12,900 bases of DNA from Candidatus Kapaibacterium sp. (GCA_025450975.1 JANWLI010000013.1:1-12900); one strand, 5' to 3'; counted from the first letter of the stretch, positions 7,301 through 12,900 are shown. The notes: a model not told the origin generated them from the letters alone. Numbers and translations are program-made.

Positions 7301-7913
7301 CAATACTCTGACTAATTTATCAAAGGGCGCTAGTAACGATTTCCTTACGATCAATGGAAGTGGAAGTCTCGTATGGGCGCCTGCTACTATATCGTCGATC
7401 GATTATAGTACCATTAGTGGCAGCGGCGTAGTACCTATTGCGAATGGAGGTACCGGACTTGGGACTCCTGGATCAGCAGACCAGGTTTTAATGAGTAATG
7501 GTTCCACTGCAGCATGGACGGACGCAGCGGCGATTCCTAATGGTAAGAGTCTCGGCGAACCGAAGGACGGCCAGGCCGACGCCGATAAAATCATCGATCT
7601 TACCAGTTCGAGCAATACTATTCCAAGTTCGTTATTGAATAATACTTCTTACATTAAAGTCTCAGCAAATGCAAAGAAGGTAGAACCCATTTTAGGTAAT
7701 AGCACTAGTGACCTGCACTGGGGCCAGCTTCTGGTTGTGCAGTATCAGGGTAACAGCTCAACAAATAATAGTGTACTGTTCAAAACGAATAATTCGTCAA
7801 CTCAGAATATAATCGTCAGAAAGAATAGACTATTACAGGAGGGAAACACCATAACATTTATCTGGGATGAAGATCAGGCATTATGGGTTGAAATTGGTTT
7901 CACCGATAAATAA
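4377..7913 (+). CDS. Secreted fibre-like protein: YadA-type head repeats joined to phage-tail-fibre-type repeats
   Basis: 1178 residues. Residues 1-22 are a clear Sec signal peptide ending LNA before QQ. Residues 32-135 form a beta domain seen at the front of many bacterial surface and tail-fibre-like proteins (LLSYQGSI, VKVRLYNDPNGQQLLWED, GIFSIMLGS, then a SVADGSITADKI segment). Residues about 230-633 carry some 24 copies of a 14-16-residue motif around IGGGxxN, like the left-handed beta-roll head of trimeric autotransporter adhesins. Residues 750-1030 hold five repeats of 66-67 residues centred on PVANGGTG with GDLLVG and a VW or AW end, the pattern of phage tail fibres. A Ser/Asn-rich beta domain (1056-1178) ends WVEIGFTDK. 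There is no YadA membrane anchor, no LPXTG and no obvious type IX sorting domain, so how it is held is unknown. The only two cysteines, 200 and 217, sit at the entrance to the head and could form a disulphide. Adhesion or a structural surface fibre is inference. It is a single-gene unit with its own leader and terminator, and is more AT-rich than fusA or carA. Confidence 0.85.
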   Translation: MKTIFASALVAFALLLSQGLNAQQLVTSNTQRLLSYQGSITHKGIAVNGHHVVKVRLYNDPNGQQLLWEDAFPIEIKDGIFSIMLGSIKQLPSSSQLDGSIWLGIGIDDDKELRPLTPLASSVQALSVADGSITADKIATDYVGSITLDNQKLTGRGGKLNLASGPGTMLLYDKETKTLTIASSLSIPSQSIQTILSDPCTNNADGGDTKNIVAGGCANSATATTASGGFASILGGEGNNALGLHSTVGGGKSNTAGSSGSTHAGVTGGELNTATGGHSFIGGGEENNASATHSAIGGGRNNQATGGDAFVGGGNTNQALSTSATIGGGANNTVSNQFSTIGGGLQNNTLMTTKSFIGGGELHQITDDWSTIGGGSANTVGNNNPLPVANVANPPINPSTFDAPFGTVGGGLSNYAGGFESSITGGEKNIAMGTTSSIIGGWMNIAVGGASTIGGGEQNQIGVNTNAITRNPAAAPTHTVMGGEWIVTTTTPNSARYAAILGGQQNIILQSDYSFIGAGNNNAIGLSGGMTFTASNAVIGGGLSNTITSSDATIGGGNGNTVSSSGGFIGGGTGNSISTGTDAIVVGGSGNSASGMTSAVGGGSSNGVSGTGSTIAGGESNSVSGNKSAIPGGRMLTLGDNSFGFNGDANISTTQTDLSAFSQVTYFGETEVWIGNVTNSPQPLLFFTANNDFDYSSAIATGFVAPSSRSTTLVYTLPSDDPAQSGSFLMSDQNGNLRWDETINIQSQITGVLPVANGGTGQSSVAVGDLLVGAANNTLSKLTIGNNNDFLKITNGSPVWAPITVSAINFATTTLTGTVPVPNGGTGLSAVTVGDLLVGAAGNTLSLLAVSTNNGDILQVVNGVPAWGTVSVSAINFGTTTLTGTVPVANGGTGQSTVTSGDLLVGGVTNTLTKLGIGANGDFLKVVNGALAWSTATVSAINFATATLTSTVPVANGGTGISTVTAGDLLVGGANNTLTNLSKGASNDFLTINGSGSLVWAPATISSIDYSTISGSGVVPIANGGTGLGTPGSADQVLMSNGSTAAWTDAAAIPNGKSLGEPKDGQADADKIIDLTSSSNTIPSSLLNNTSYIKVSANAKKVEPILGNSTSDLHWGQLLVVQYQGNSSTNNSVLFKTNNSSTQNIIVRKNRLLQEGNTITFIWDEDQALWVEIGFTDK
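5070..6275 (+). repeat. In-gene array of about 24 IGGGxxN head repeats
   Basis: Codons for residues 232-633. Copies recur mostly every 42-48 bases: for example TIGGGANN, TIGGGLQN, FIGGGELH and TIGGGSAN at residues 324, 339, 355 and 370. Some copies have drifted (IIGGWMN, FIGAGNN, VMGGEW) and two stretches (380-402 and 463-478) break the period. The DNA copies differ at many silent sites, so the array is old rather than freshly expanded. Confidence 0.85.
6636..7457 (+). repeat. In-gene array of five tail-fibre-type NGGTG repeats
   Basis: The motif P-V/I-A/P-NGGTG starts at residues 754, 820, 887, 953 and 1020, that is at spacings of 66, 67, 66 and 67 residues (198-201 bases). Each of the first four repeats continues with GDLLVG, NTL, a DFL or DIL segment and an Ala/Val-Trp end, then INFAT-type sequence; the fifth is the last and degenerate. 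The DNA copies are more alike than those of the head array (for example the block around GACCTATTAGTTGG recurs), so this part could recombine or change copy number. Confidence 0.85.
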
Positions 7914-7941
7914 TCGTTAACCGTCGTCAAGAGAGAGCTTC

Positions 7942-7972
7942 AATGTGCGGTTTATGACCGCACATTTTTTTT
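7942..7972 (+). terminator. Strong intrinsic terminator of the fibre-like gene
   Basis: AATGTGCGGT (7942-7951) pairs perfectly with ACCGCACATT (7957-7966) across a 5-base loop, and a run of eight T (7965-7972) follows. It lies 28 bases after the stop codon. Confidence 0.93.
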
Positions 7973-8022
7973 ATCCGAATTTCGGTTTAGTATCCAAGCT
8001 CCAGGTTCACTATGGCATGTAA

Positions 8023-8055
8023 TTTGCCGCTTTTTCTTCTCGAACCTATATTTTG
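8023..8055 (+). promoter_or_regulatory. Candidate Bacteroidota-type promoter of the RS-rich small protein
   Basis: TTTG (8023-8026), a 20-base spacer, then TATATTTTG (8047-8055), which is the TAnnTTTG element with one extra T. Transcription would begin near 8062, about 30 bases before the ATG at 8093. This argues against the in-frame ATG at 8012, which lies upstream of the promoter. Confidence 0.5.
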
Positions 8056-8092
8056 CTCCCCGCAAAACCATAAGAATAAAAAAGGAGCATTT

Positions 8093-8341
8093 ATGGCAAG
8101 AGCATCAAGGCCATCCAAATCAGATCCTTCCAGGAGCAGCTCACGTAGTGGACGCCATGCGTCAGACCGTGAACGCTTAGGCGGAGGACGTAGCGCATCA
8201 AAAACCGACAGGTCACGCGAGGAACGCCGTTCCTCAGGTGAAAGCCGTGATATTCGCCGGTCATCATCAAGCGACAGTTCATGGGTAGACCGTGGTCGCG
8301 ACGATCGCAGCATGCACAGCGGACGTATCCAGGAGGAATAA
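8093..8341 (+). CDS. Small arginine/serine-rich disordered protein, function unknown
   Basis: 82 residues, of which 23 are Ser and 19 are Arg, with many RS, SR and RRSS steps mixed with Asp and Glu (for example SREERRSS and RRSSSSDSSW). There is no signal peptide, no membrane segment and no fold I recognise; a single Trp (in SSWVDRG) and the acidic end IQEE stand out. The start at 8093 is chosen because AAAGGAG ends five bases before it, the best ribosome binding site in the window, and because the candidate promoter ends at 8055; the in-frame ATG at 8012 would add 27 residues of unlike composition. The frame is closed by TAA and followed by a hairpin terminator, so the gene is a single unit just ahead of fusA. 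The composition suggests a disordered, highly charged protein able to bind RNA, DNA or a partner; this is inference from composition only. Confidence 0.72.
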   Translation: MARASRPSKSDPSRSSSRSGRHASDRERLGGGRSASKTDRSREERRSSGESRDIRRSSSSDSSWVDRGRDDRSMHSGRIQEE

Positions 8342-8362
8342 CAGCCTCGCACATAATTATTG

Positions 8363-8404
8363 GCTATCCCTTCGCCGCAGGGCGAGGGGATAGCTGCTTG
8401 TTTT
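8363..8404 (+). terminator. Long hairpin between the RS-rich gene and fusA
   Basis: GCTATCCCTTCGCC (8363-8376) pairs with GGCGAGGGGATAGC (8381-8394) over 14 pairs, one of them G-T, with loop GCAG. A modest T-rich tail (TGCTTGTTTT) follows. Probable intrinsic terminator of the small gene; it leaves 141 bases for a fusA promoter. Confidence 0.75.
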
Positions 8405-8545
8405 CCATAACTTTCTGGCAGATTACGCGTATAGTCGGCAAACCACAGGTCCAAATTCGAAACCAAAAAATGTAAAAATCCGTTTACATGTGGCTCTACG
8501 GACAAGGCATCTTAAATACATAATAATCAAGTAATTGTAAGAAGT

Positions 8546-10645
8546 ATGGCAAGGAAATATCCAATCGACAAAATGCGCAATATCGGTATTATGGCGCATA
8601 TCGACGCCGGTAAGACGACCACTACCGAGCGCATTCTGTTTTATACGGGTGTTGTGCACCGCATGGGTGAGGTCCACGAAGGCGGCGCAACGATGGACTG
8701 GATGGAGCAGGAAAAAGAGCGTGGTATCACGATCACTTCTGCTGCAACGACGTGCACATGGCGCGATAACCAGATCCAGATCATCGATACTCCAGGCCAC
8801 GTAGATTTTACGGTCGAAGTAGAGCGTTCGCTGCGCGTACTTGACGGTGCCGTTGCGCTGTTCTGCGCAGTTGGTGGTGTTGAGCCGCAGTCGGAAACCG
8901 TTTGGCGTCAGGCCAACAAGTATGAAGTCCCACGTATTGCGTTCGTCAACAAGATGGACCGTACGGGCGCAGACTTCTTTCACGTCATCTCGATGATACG
9001 CGAGCGCCTTGGCGCAAACCCGATTCCGATCAACTTGCCGATCGGCCAGGGCGATATCTATGCGGGTGTTATCGATCTTGTCGAGAACAAGGCGTATATC
9101 TATAACAACGATACGACGCTCGGTAAGAACTTTGACGTTTCGCCGATTCCGCATGATCTCGAAGAGCATGCACGCGAATGGCGCACAAAGCTTTTCGAAG
9201 CAGTCGCTGAAGTTGACGACACGCTTCTGATGAAGTACCTCGAAGGCCAGGAGATCACCCCGGACGAAGTCCGTCGCGTGTTACGCCAGGCAACGATCGA
9301 GTCGAAGATCATTCCTGTACTTTGCGGTTCGGCATTTAAGAACAAAGGCGTTCAGCAGTTGCTCGATGCAGTTGTCGAATTCCTTCCGAGCCCGGTCGAT
9401 GTCGGTGCAGTCGAAGGCCACCACATCAACCTGACCGATCACATCAAGCGTGAGCCGATCGATAAAGAACATTTTTCAGCTATCGCGTTTAAGATCATGA
9501 CCGATCCGTACGTCGGTAAGCTGACGTTCTTCCGCGTCTATTCCGGTACCCTTAATGCCGGATCCTACGTGATGAACTCGGTGAGCGGCAAGAAAGAGCG
9601 TATCGGCCGTATCCTCCGCATGCATGCGAACCATCGTGAGGATATCGAAGCGGCATACGCAGGCGATATCTGCGCTGCAGTAGGTTTGAAGCAGACCAGA
9701 ACCGGCGATACACTCTGCGACGAGGATGATCCGATCATCTTAGAGCGCATGGTATTTCCGGAGCCGGTTATTTCGCTTGCTGTTGAGCCGAAGACGAAAG
9801 CCGATTCCGAGAAAATGGGCGAAGCGCTCCAGAAGCTTGCTGATGAAGATCCGACCTTCCGCGTCAAGACAGACGAGGAAACCGGTCAGACGATCCTCAG
9901 CGGTATGGGCGAGCTTCACTTAGAAATTCTCGTCGATCGCTTGAAGCGCGAGTTCAAAGTTGAAGCGAACGTCGGTAAGCCACAGGTTGCCTACAAAGAG
10001 ACGATCCGCAAGAAAGTCACGCAGGAAGGCAAGTTCGTTCGTCAGTCGGGTGGTCGTGGTCAGTTTGGTCACGTCTGGATCGATGTCGAGCCGAACGAGG
10101 CAGGCAAGGGGTATGAGTTCGTCAATGACATCGTCGGCGGTACGATCCCGAAGGAATACATTTCGCCGATCAGTGCCGGTATCGTAGAAGCAATGAAGAG
10201 CGGTGTGCTAGCAGGCTATCCTGTTGAGGACATCAAGATCCGCCTCTTCGACGGTAGCTACCATGATGTCGATTCGTCGGAAATGGCCTTTAAGATCGCC
10301 GGTTCGATGGCGTTCAAAGAAGGTTGCCGCAAGGCAAATCCTGTACTGCTCGAGCCGGTGATGGACGTTGAAGTCATCACGCCGGAAGAGTACATGGGCG
10401 ATGTTATGGGCGACCTTTCGTCACGCCGCGGTAAGATCGAAGGTATGATCTCCCGCAGCGATGCGCAGGTCATCAAAGCCATCGTGCCGCTTTCGGATAT
10501 GTTCGGCTATTCGACGGTACTTCGTTCGATGACGCAGGGACGTGCAGTCTACTCGATGCAGTTCGCCCGTTACGAAGACGCGCCGAAGTCCGTTCAGGAG
10601 CAGATCGTCGAAATGGCGAAGGGCAAGGTTAAAGCAGAAGCTTAA
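8546..10645 (+). CDS. fusA: Elongation factor G
   Basis: EF-G is the GTPase that moves tRNAs and mRNA through the ribosome and, with RRF, recycles ribosomes. The 699-residue length is normal and all five domains are present. G motifs are AHIDAGKTT (17-25), RGIT (59-62), DTPGH (81-85), NKMD (135-138) and GSAFK (261-265). Domain II contains VYSGTLNAG, domain III SEKMGEALQKLADEDPTF, and domain IV SGGRGQFGHV (501-510) and the tip with His573 in SYHDVDSSE, matching the tip His of E. coli EF-G. Domain V ends in FARYEDAP. The start at 8546 gives MARKYPIDKMRNIGIMAHID, as in relatives. The gene stands alone, not in the usual rpsL-rpsG-fusA-tuf order, so this could be a relocated or a second copy. The leader (8405-8545) has a small hairpin (ATGTAAA/TTTACAT, 8470-8489) and no strong ribosome binding site. 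Confidence 0.97.
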   Translation: MARKYPIDKMRNIGIMAHIDAGKTTTTERILFYTGVVHRMGEVHEGGATMDWMEQEKERGITITSAATTCTWRDNQIQIIDTPGHVDFTVEVERSLRVLDGAVALFCAVGGVEPQSETVWRQANKYEVPRIAFVNKMDRTGADFFHVISMIRERLGANPIPINLPIGQGDIYAGVIDLVENKAYIYNNDTTLGKNFDVSPIPHDLEEHAREWRTKLFEAVAEVDDTLLMKYLEGQEITPDEVRRVLRQATIESKIIPVLCGSAFKNKGVQQLLDAVVEFLPSPVDVGAVEGHHINLTDHIKREPIDKEHFSAIAFKIMTDPYVGKLTFFRVYSGTLNAGSYVMNSVSGKKERIGRILRMHANHREDIEAAYAGDICAAVGLKQTRTGDTLCDEDDPIILERMVFPEPVISLAVEPKTKADSEKMGEALQKLADEDPTFRVKTDEETGQTILSGMGELHLEILVDRLKREFKVEANVGKPQVAYKETIRKKVTQEGKFVRQSGGRGQFGHVWIDVEPNEAGKGYEFVNDIVGGTIPKEYISPISAGIVEAMKSGVLAGYPVEDIKIRLFDGSYHDVDSSEMAFKIAGSMAFKEGCRKANPVLLEPVMDVEVITPEEYMGDVMGDLSSRRGKIEGMISRSDAQVIKAIVPLSDMFGYSTVLRSMTQGRAVYSMQFARYEDAPKSVQEQIVEMAKGKVKAEA

Positions 10646-10674
10646 CCTATTCCTGCTTAAGAATCTCTGGCAAG

Positions 10675-10699
10675 CGCCTCGCATTATGCGGGGCGTTTT
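10675..10699 (+). terminator. Intrinsic terminator of fusA
   Basis: CGCCTCGCA (10675-10683) pairs with TGCGGGGCG (10687-10695), nine pairs with one G-T, across loop TTA, then TTTT. It lies about 30 bases after the fusA stop. Confidence 0.85.
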
Positions 10700-10750
10700 G
10701 CATTTTGCAACCTGGTTATTGCTGCCTTATCCTCATTATAGATGATAATT

Positions 10751-10762
10751 CGTTAATTAACG
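10751..10762. promoter_or_regulatory. Perfect 12-base palindrome ahead of the DUF4349 gene
   Basis: CGTTAATTAACG reads the same on both strands and lies 55 bases before the ATG at 10818, where a promoter or operator would be expected. It could be a binding site for a dimeric regulator or chance in an AT-rich gap. Confidence 0.3.
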
Positions 10763-10817
10763 TGTGGCATGTGCTTTGGGTCGTGTGGTCACTGTAGTTC
10801 ATATCTCTTATACTACC

Positions 10818-11822
10818 ATGATCAAACAACTCTCTTTATATCTGACGTTATCGGTTGGCGCGGCCTTCTTTCTCTCGGGTTGCGGCGGCTCGGAACGTCA
10901 TGAGTCGGCTCCTCAGTCGGATGTCATTAAACTCGAGGCGCCTCAGCCAGCGTCGCTATCGGAAGAATCGTCAGGCGGAGATAGTGCGCCGGCCTCATCA
11001 GACTTCATCAGTTCATCGGCAGCTTCACAGCCGAAGAGCGATTCGACGCGGAAGTTCATCCGTACGGCGAACGTCAAGTTCAAGGTCAACGATGTGATTC
11101 GTGCTACAACGCATATCGAAGATATCATCGCCCATATGGGAGGCTTCGTAGCGCATACGAACCTTGCAAGCAATCAGGATGACAAGACGCTTGTGCCGGT
11201 CAGCGAAGACTCCTCGCTCGAGACGACCTACTACACCGTCACCAATTCGATGACGCTTCGTGTGCCGGATATCCAGCTTGATAGCACGCTTCGTGCGATC
11301 GCTGCGAGTGTCGAACATCTCGACTACCGCATCATCACGGCAGAAGATGTCAGCATTAACCTGCTTGCTAACAGGATGGCTGAAGAGCGTCTTGCAAAAC
11401 AGCAGCAGCGCTTGACGAAGGCGATCGATCAGCAGGGCAAGAAACTGCCGGAAACGATCGGCGGAGAAGATAAGCTTGCCGGACGTTCGGAAGAAAGCGA
11501 TAACCGCAAGTTGTCAAGTCTTGTCATGATGGACAAGGTGAAGTTCAGCACGGTGCAGCTTGATATCTACCAGCGTCAGGCGATCGCTCGTGAGATGCTG
11601 CCGAACAATCTCAACATTGCGGCGTACGAACCGGGCTTCGGTACGAAGCTCGAGCATTCGATGGCCGATGGTTGGAAGATCTTCTCGGCCTTCATTCTTG
11701 GTCTGGCGAAGCTGTGGGGATTCCTATTGTTCGGGGTGATCCTCTTTATTCTCTACAAGAGATTCAAGCCGATGCTGATTTCAAAGAAGGAGATTCGGCC
11801 GGTAAGTGTCGGTCAGAAATAA
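10818..11822 (+). CDS. DUF4349 domain lipoprotein with C-terminal membrane helix
   Basis: 334 residues from the ATG at 10818. This start gives a proper lipoprotein signal: MIKQ, a hydrophobic stretch, and the lipobox LSGC with Cys22 followed by GGS. An in-frame ATG at 10764 would put 18 unrelated residues ahead of it. Residues 23-77 are a Ser/Ala/Pro-rich linker. Residues 78-255 fit DUF4349: RKFIRTANVKFKVNDV, HMGGFVAHTNL, MTLRVPDIQLDSTLRAI and TAEDVSINLLANRMAEERLAKQQQRL (probable coiled coil), then VKFSTVQLDIYQR. A membrane helix lies at about 288-313 with a KRFKP stop-transfer. With lipid at one end and a helix at the other, the central domain should face outside the inner membrane. No function is established for the family that I can cite. 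Convergent with the DUF4159 gene. Confidence 0.88.
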   Translation: MIKQLSLYLTLSVGAAFFLSGCGGSERHESAPQSDVIKLEAPQPASLSEESSGGDSAPASSDFISSSAASQPKSDSTRKFIRTANVKFKVNDVIRATTHIEDIIAHMGGFVAHTNLASNQDDKTLVPVSEDSSLETTYYTVTNSMTLRVPDIQLDSTLRAIAASVEHLDYRIITAEDVSINLLANRMAEERLAKQQQRLTKAIDQQGKKLPETIGGEDKLAGRSEESDNRKLSSLVMMDKVKFSTVQLDIYQRQAIAREMLPNNLNIAAYEPGFGTKLEHSMADGWKIFSAFILGLAKLWGFLLFGVILFILYKRFKPMLISKKEIRPVSVGQK

Positions 11823-11846
11823 CCAATACCAGCAACATAACGGAAG

Positions 11847-11880
11847 AGGCGCTGCTTACTGAGTGGCGCCTTTTTCTTTT
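11847..11880 (+). terminator. Intrinsic terminator of the DUF4349 gene, overlapping the end of the convergent gene
   Basis: AGGCGC (11847-11852) pairs with GCGCCT (11866-11871) around a 13-base loop, followed by TTTTTCTTTT. The minus-strand stop codon of the DUF4159 gene (11856-11858) lies in the loop, and its last codons lie under the T-run. Without a T-run on the minus strand it should act mainly on the plus strand. Confidence 0.78.
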
Positions 11881-12569
11881 ACGGCTTGCTGCTGATTGAG
11901 CGCGAAGACGACGATGTTCATGCCGAACTTCAGCGCTTCGCTGCGCTTATCGGGCGGGTCGTTGTGGACGTCGGGGTCGTCCCATCCGTCGCTTGGATTG
12001 GACTCGACAGTATAGAGAAGGCAGAGGCGGTCTTTCGTGAACATGCCAAATGCTTGTGGCTCCTTGCCGTCATGCTCGTGGGTCTTCGGAACGCCGTTCG
12101 GGAAGGCGAAATGGGAGTGGAAGATTTGATGCGTAAAGGGAAGCTCTTTGAGCTCCTGATCGGGGAAAACTTTGACGATCTCGCGGCGGAAGGCCTTGTC
12201 GAAGCCGTAGTCGTCGTCGACATAGAGGAAGCCGCCATGATCGAGGTAAGCCCGTAGGCGCTTAGCTTCGGACTCTGAAAGTTCGATGTTGCCGTGGCCT
12301 GTCATGAACAGGAACGGGTAGTTGAAGATATCGTCGCTCGAAACATCTACCCAGCTGTACTCGGGGTTAACGTCGATATTGGAGTTATTCTTGATAAATC
12401 TCAGGAGATTAGGCTCTTCGGATGGGCCGTTATACCAGTCGCCGCCGCCCGAGTATTTCAGGCGCATGATCCGGAATTGGGAGGCCGATTTGCCACGGTT
12501 TTGGGCAAACGTATCGCCCGTCTGGAGGAGGAGGCCGGAAACGGCTAGTAAAATTACTAAACTGCGCAT
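11856..12569 (-). CDS. Secreted DUF4159 domain protein
   Basis: 237 residues with a Sec signal peptide (MRSLVILLAVSGLLLQ…TFAQ, cut near residue 22) and a complete DUF4159 domain: FRIMRLKYSGGGDWY (32-46), EEPNLLRFI, YPFLFMTGHGNIELSESE (84-101), LRAYLDHGGFLYVDDDYG (105-122), FTHQIFHS (145-152), and RLCLLYTVES leading to ALKFGMNIVVFAL. The family has a glutamine-amidotransferase-like alpha/beta look and often occurs next to MoxR ATPases and DUF58 proteins in Bacteroidota and Planctomycetes; those partners are not in this window. The enzymatic or binding role is unknown. The start at 12569 is fixed by the signal peptide. The 3' end overlaps the terminator of the convergent DUF4349 gene. Confidence 0.9.
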   Translation of the reverse strand: MRSLVILLAVSGLLLQTGDTFAQNRGKSASQFRIMRLKYSGGGDWYNGPSEEPNLLRFIKNNSNIDVNPEYSWVDVSSDDIFNYPFLFMTGHGNIELSESEAKRLRAYLDHGGFLYVDDDYGFDKAFRREIVKVFPDQELKELPFTHQIFHSHFAFPNGVPKTHEHDGKEPQAFGMFTKDRLCLLYTVESNPSDGWDDPDVHNDPPDKRSEALKFGMNIVVFALNQQQAVKEKGATQ

Positions 12570-12822
12570 GCGATTTACACTACGAATTATATCTGAAGAG
12601 GGTTCTCAGGTAGGGTGTTATGGCCGTGGAAACCATCAGCCATTTTTTGCCACGATCAGGGAATTTGCCTCTGTAACTTATTGGAATTTCAAGCTACTAA
12701 ATTACACACACACTATTTTTCTTATCCCGTGGAAAATGTGGGTTTCCAGACACCGTAATAAGATACAATAAAGCATACGGAGAATGCAGAGAAATGTTGC
12801 CAGAGGCATTATCGTATTCCCG
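12570..12822. other. Gene-free stretch upstream of the DUF4159 gene
   Basis: No convincing coding sequence on either strand. The open frame on the plus strand reaching 12771 is mostly the antisense of the DUF4159 gene and has no start signals. One small hairpin (TGGAAA/TTTCCA, 12730-12748) is visible. The possible minus-strand -10 box is the only other signal. Confidence 0.6.
12586..12591 (-). promoter_or_regulatory. Possible -10 box of the DUF4159 gene
   Basis: The minus strand reads TATAAT 16 bases before the ATG. No good -35 or TTTG element is seen at the proper distance, so this is weak and would imply a leader of about ten bases. Confidence 0.3.
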
Positions 12823-12851
12823 GGTGGGGCACGACATGTCGTGCCCCTACC
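12823..12851 (-). repeat. Palindromic repeat unit 1, 29 bases
   Basis: The core 12826-12847 is a perfect 22-base palindrome with half GGGGCACGACA. It is flanked by GGT on the left and TACC on the right, so the unit has a direction. It is an inverted copy of the unit at 12867-12895, 15 bases away. The style is that of REP-like extragenic repeats. Confidence 0.85.
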
Positions 12852-12866
12852 TAGAGTACAAGTTCC

Positions 12867-12895
12867 GGTAGGGGCACGGCATGCCGTGCCCCACC
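12867..12895 (+). repeat. Palindromic repeat unit 2, 29 bases
   Basis: The core 12871-12892 is a perfect 22-base palindrome with half GGGGCACGGCA, flanked by GGTA and ACC. Compared with the reverse complement of unit 1, it differs only by an A-to-G change in the left arm and the matching T-to-C change in the right arm, so pairing is kept. More units may follow past the window end. Confidence 0.85.
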
Positions 12896-12900
12896 TCGGA

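Noticed and set aside
6611..7354. A 247-codon minus-strand frame with Pro-rich repeats under the fibre-like gene
   Set aside because: Its repeats mirror the NGGTG repeats of the plus-strand gene. The Pro-rich frames at 4826-5281 and 5912-6337 are the same effect from the GGG codons of the head array.
4377..7913. Prophage or phage tail remnant, because of the tail-fibre repeats
   Set aside because: A Sec signal peptide is present, and no other phage gene, integrase or att-like repeat is in the window; housekeeping genes flank it.
8012..8092. N-terminal extension of the RS-rich protein from the ATG at 8012
   Set aside because: It lies upstream of and across the candidate promoter, has a quite different composition, and the ATG at 8093 has a strong ribosome binding site.
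8423..9169. A 248-codon open frame on the minus strand over the fusA leader and 5' half
   Set aside because: It is the antisense of a well-conserved EF-G sequence, has no start signals, and its Arg/Asp-rich make-up is typical of a shadow frame.
10764..10817. Upstream ATG for the DUF4349 lipoprotein
   Set aside because: It would bury the lipoprotein signal peptide 18 residues inside; the ATG at 10818 gives a normal lipobox signal.
12322..12771. A 149-codon plus-strand frame across the start of the DUF4159 gene
   Set aside because: Mostly antisense to the signal peptide and first domain part; the rest lies in a gap with no start signals or recognisable protein features.

Overview
The window looks like chromosome of a mid-GC bacterium of the Bacteroidota/Chlorobi/Kapabacteria side of the tree. 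This is inference from four things: the protein families present (a DUF5074/BtuG-like propeller, DUF6580, DUF4349 and DUF4159 proteins, HpnE); the general lack of strong Shine-Dalgarno sites; two sites resembling the Bacteroidota promoter (TTTG, 20 bases, then a TAnnTTTG-like element); and a secreted fibre-like protein that begins with a domain frequent in these phyla. I see no phage genes, integrase, transposase, tRNA, rRNA or CRISPR array.

Layout. 1-593 is the 3' end of a secreted beta-propeller gene, followed after 24 bases by a six-helix membrane protein (618-1163). A terminator-like hairpin (1201-1227) touches the start of carA (1240-2328). carA converges on and overlaps hpnE on the minus strand (2289-3668), whose FAD-binding loop lies upstream of the first ordinary start codon. 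Diverging from hpnE with almost no gap is a small MGMT-family gene without the active cysteine, an alkyltransferase-like protein (3682-4056). A 320-base gap with a probable promoter and a run of inverted repeats leads into a 1178-residue secreted protein (4377-7913). That protein has about 24 YadA-like IGGGxxN head repeats and then five phage-tail-fibre-like NGGTG repeats. A strong terminator follows, then a small arginine/serine-rich protein with its own promoter and a good ribosome binding site (8093-8341), a second hairpin terminator, and fusA for elongation factor G (8546-10645). After another terminator come a DUF4349 lipoprotein (10818-11822) and, convergent with it, a secreted DUF4159 protein (11856-12569). 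The last 80 bases hold a head-to-head pair of long palindromes that may continue beyond the window.

The genes do not form one pathway. Most are single transcription units separated by hairpin terminators: housekeeping genes (carA, fusA, hpnE) interleaved with envelope and surface proteins. The parts most worth a second look are the head-plus-tail-fibre fusion with its structured leader, the RS-rich small protein, the missing start of hpnE, the hairpin at the carA start, and the terminal palindrome pair, whose two copies differ by matched changes on both arms.
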